In this document: in pieces, positions 61,857-64,000 of the stretch
How positions within the stretch are numbered: position 1 is the stretch's first letter
Layout of the letters: each line of letters starts with the position of its first letter
DNA from: Auanema rhodensis
Taxonomy: Eukaryota; Nematoda; Chromadorea; Rhabditida; Rhabditidae
DNA length: 64,000 bases
Reading direction: 5' to 3'
Assembly: GCA_964057225.1 (NCBI GenBank)
Contig: OZ059897.1
Coordinates: 11,780,001-11,844,000, forward strand
Translations under genes and position numbers: made by a program
The notes under the pieces: model-generated
What the model was told of the DNA's origin: nothing
Databases searched by the model: none
Seen by the model: only the letters and a program-made list of their open reading frames with translations

Positions 61857-63893
61857 TCAAGATAAACCTATCAGAATTGATATAGCTACACCAGCACCAA
61901 TAGCTATAGCAATGAATAACAATATGATCAAGGTCTGAAGTCTTTGGATCTAAAAAGAAATTTAGATAAACATATTTTTGAATAATACAAACCTTAGGAT
62001 CAATGGTAACAGAGGAGGAGCGACCTCCTGAGCCACCCATTCTTACCATTTCCATTTCTGCTCCAACTCGGCCACGATTTGAGTACCAATCTAATACATA
62101 TAAGGATGTAAACATATTTCCAGAAACCTAACTTTTGATTTTTAAAACTTCAAGAACTATTAAGGTTACTCCTACGGCAGCTATAAATGCTATGTAAATT
62201 CCTAAGGCAGCTTTACGATTACTAAACATTCCATCAAAATGTACACAAGCAATCATAATAGCAGCAGCTAAAACAATTTATCAAAAAAAAATAATTAAAA
62301 ACCATGATGAATTACCTGCCATTAACCAAGCTCCAGCACCAAGAAAACGATGAATAATATTAAAGATGAAACGGGCCTTAGAATCTGGATTGCATCTGAA
62401 CCAAATAATAATTTTGATAAAAAAAACTGTAAACTATTAACCTGAAAATAGCATTTAAAGGTTGTGCCCATGCAACACAACATGCAAGAAGTCCCAAGAT
62501 TGCGTGAATTGATCCCCATCGCTGGTTCTAAAGTAACATATTAATAAAGTCTCAATGATGATTTCTAATTATTACCTGTTCTCTAGTTTGAGTAGCTTTC
62601 GGACCAGTCCAAACCCAGTCTTGGGCAACAAATATGCAAACAAATCCACAGATTGTGGCAGCAACACCAATTATATTTAAAGTACGGTGCAGCTAAAAAT
62701 AAATAAGATTATCTTCAGTTTGAGATGAAAAACTTACATTAAACCATAATTTTACACCTAAAATTATCGTGTCCGGACAATGATCACGGAAATGACGGGC
62801 AAAAAGAATACCAGTAGTAATGAATACTGACCAAGATAAAACCATTAAAATACCTTTAATTAATTAAGAAATTGAAGAATAACATTCAGATTTTACCATG
62901 AGCAATTTTTAATTTTTGGAATTTTGTTTTCGGTGGCTTAACACCAGAAATATCAAGAGCTGAAATTAGAGAATAATACTATTTCTTCATTAACTGCCTA
63001 CCTGCTTCATTTTGATCAATACCATTACTTGTGTAAACTCTTAGATTAGTTGGAGGAGCTACATACCGTCTATCTGAATGATATTGAAGAGCTGAAGAAA
63101 TATAAAAGTTAGTTTATACATATTGAAAATTTATTATACTTGTCATAGTTCCTTCCATTGTTAAAGGTCCAGCTGAAGACAAAATGTAGTAATTCTCATT
63201 CAAGTTTTTAATATTTTTAAAATTAGGAATAATTTTTTGCCTAAATTATTTCGTTAAACCCTATGTTACATCGTGTTTATTATACTAACTTGATGTTACA
63301 GTATGCACTGCCATCAATAGCTTGAGCTCGCACAACCTCTTGAATTCCAGCCTCATTCTTAATAATAGATGAGTAATACTAATAAAAACCAACACTTTCT
63401 TACAATAACTTGATTAGATTTTCCAGTGTTATAACCCAGACCAGAAACAGCTGCTCCATTAACTTGCCCACAGAAAACTACCGAATCGTTACCCTAACAG
63501 CAGATAGCATTAGTACAATTATTGTAAAAAAAATAAAATTTACCATCTGATTATCTTCTGAAAATCCAATAGCTACATAACCATTTCCTGGTGTAGCACC
63601 AAAAATTTCCATATTTAGATAATCACCATCTATCTATAAGAATTGATATGATGAATCATACATATCCAACGTTTGCTTACGAAGTAAGAGAAAGATATTT
63701 GACAGTTTCCATTATTCGGATCACAAGTACTTGGTTGGAATAAGCATCCTTTTCTTTCTCCACAAGTTGAAGAATCAAATTGAGCAGTTATAAGCTATAA
63801 AAAGAAAAAAATTAGAAAAATATGAAATTGTTTCACCTGTATTGATGTTAAAGCTAATATCGTTAAAATCGTATAAGGCATATCTGTCGGCAT
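61857..63893 (-). CDS. DOMON plus cytochrome b561 protein, ferric-chelate-reductase-like (FRRS1 group)
   Basis: Membrane redox protein. ATG 63893-63891 starts MPTDMPYTILTILALTSIQL, a signal peptide. The extracellular part is a DOMON domain (SSTCGERKGCLFQPSTCDPN, FSYFIDGDYLNMEIFGATPG, NGYVAIGFSEDNQM, DSVVFCGQVNG). A cytochrome b561 module follows, with the four conserved haem-ligand histidines: KIAHGILMVLSWSVF, WFNLHRTLNIIGVAAT, WGSIHAILGLLACCVAWAQP and FIFNIIHRFLGAGAWLMA. A further helix leads to a Ser/Gly-rich tail (RMGGSGGRSSSVTIDP) and a last hydrophobic segment ending GVAISILIGLS. About 540 residues, 12-13 short introns. Reductase activity on iron or another electron acceptor is inferred from the family. 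Confidence 0.9.
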
Positions 63894-64000
63894 TTCTAAA
63901 TATAAAATATTTCAGTAAGTCAACGGCGCTTAAAACAGAATCATAGTGATACTACAAAGAAAATTTCACAATTCAAAACTTTGAATTTTTTTTTGATTAC
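63894..64000. promoter_or_regulatory. 5' flank of the DOMON/b561 gene
   Basis: Only 107 nt are visible. A T-rich tract (63983-63994) lies at the very end. No further gene is visible. Confidence 0.4.

Noticed and set aside
1-64000. tRNA, rRNA, spliced-leader RNA genes or CRISPR arrays
   Set aside because: I scanned for tRNA T-arm patterns, U6-like sequence and regular repeats by eye and found none that held up; a covariance-model scan would be more sensitive.

Overview
The window is a gene-dense, AT-rich stretch of a nematode genome. The group is shown by a cuticle collagen on the minus strand (56694-57751: short N-terminal domain, basic processing site, Gly-X-Y blocks broken by cysteine knots), by very compact introns (about 40-50 nt almost everywhere), and by same-strand gene clusters with small gaps that look like trans-spliced operons. 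Introns are dense, and many acceptors end in AAG rather than TTTCAG, so I favour a nematode outside Caenorhabditis; I cannot name the genus. CDS coordinates below are outer start-to-stop limits of spliced genes.

Layout, left half. Minus-strand cluster: ISCA2 (cut by the window edge), LIN-7 and mitochondrial ribosomal bL27m, with ELOF1 divergent from it. Next come the large glycogen debranching enzyme gene on minus, then eIF3g and ARL2 on plus. A roughly 2.9 kb gene-poor stretch with a mariner relic precedes an unrecognised plus-strand gene (14971-18952). Its product looks like a diverged NBR1-type selective-autophagy receptor: a PB1-like N-terminus, an FW/Ig-like segment and an acidic LIR-type motif. 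TMEM42 follows, then an RRM/F-box/LRR protein on minus, BRF1 on plus, and MRPL14 with a C1orf53-like mitochondrial protein on minus.

Right half. NDUFB5, a very large VPS13D-like lipid-transfer protein, PET117 and FAXC lie head to tail on plus, followed by a secreted cysteine-rich protein. Three or four of these act at mitochondria, so the cluster may be a functional operon. A Core-2/I-branching glycosyltransferase is on minus. NUP205 (50061-59374) carries two complete antisense genes inside its two large introns, a GNAT acetyltransferase and the cuticle collagen. MIER1 (ELM2-SANT) and a DOMON/cytochrome b561 ferric-reductase-like protein close the window.

Most genes are recognisable housekeeping genes. 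The parts worth a second look are the NBR1-like gene, the RRM-F-box-LRR fusion, the mitochondrial gene clusters, the nested genes in NUP205 and the relaxed splice acceptors. I saw no tRNA, rRNA or CRISPR array, and only one clear transposon trace.
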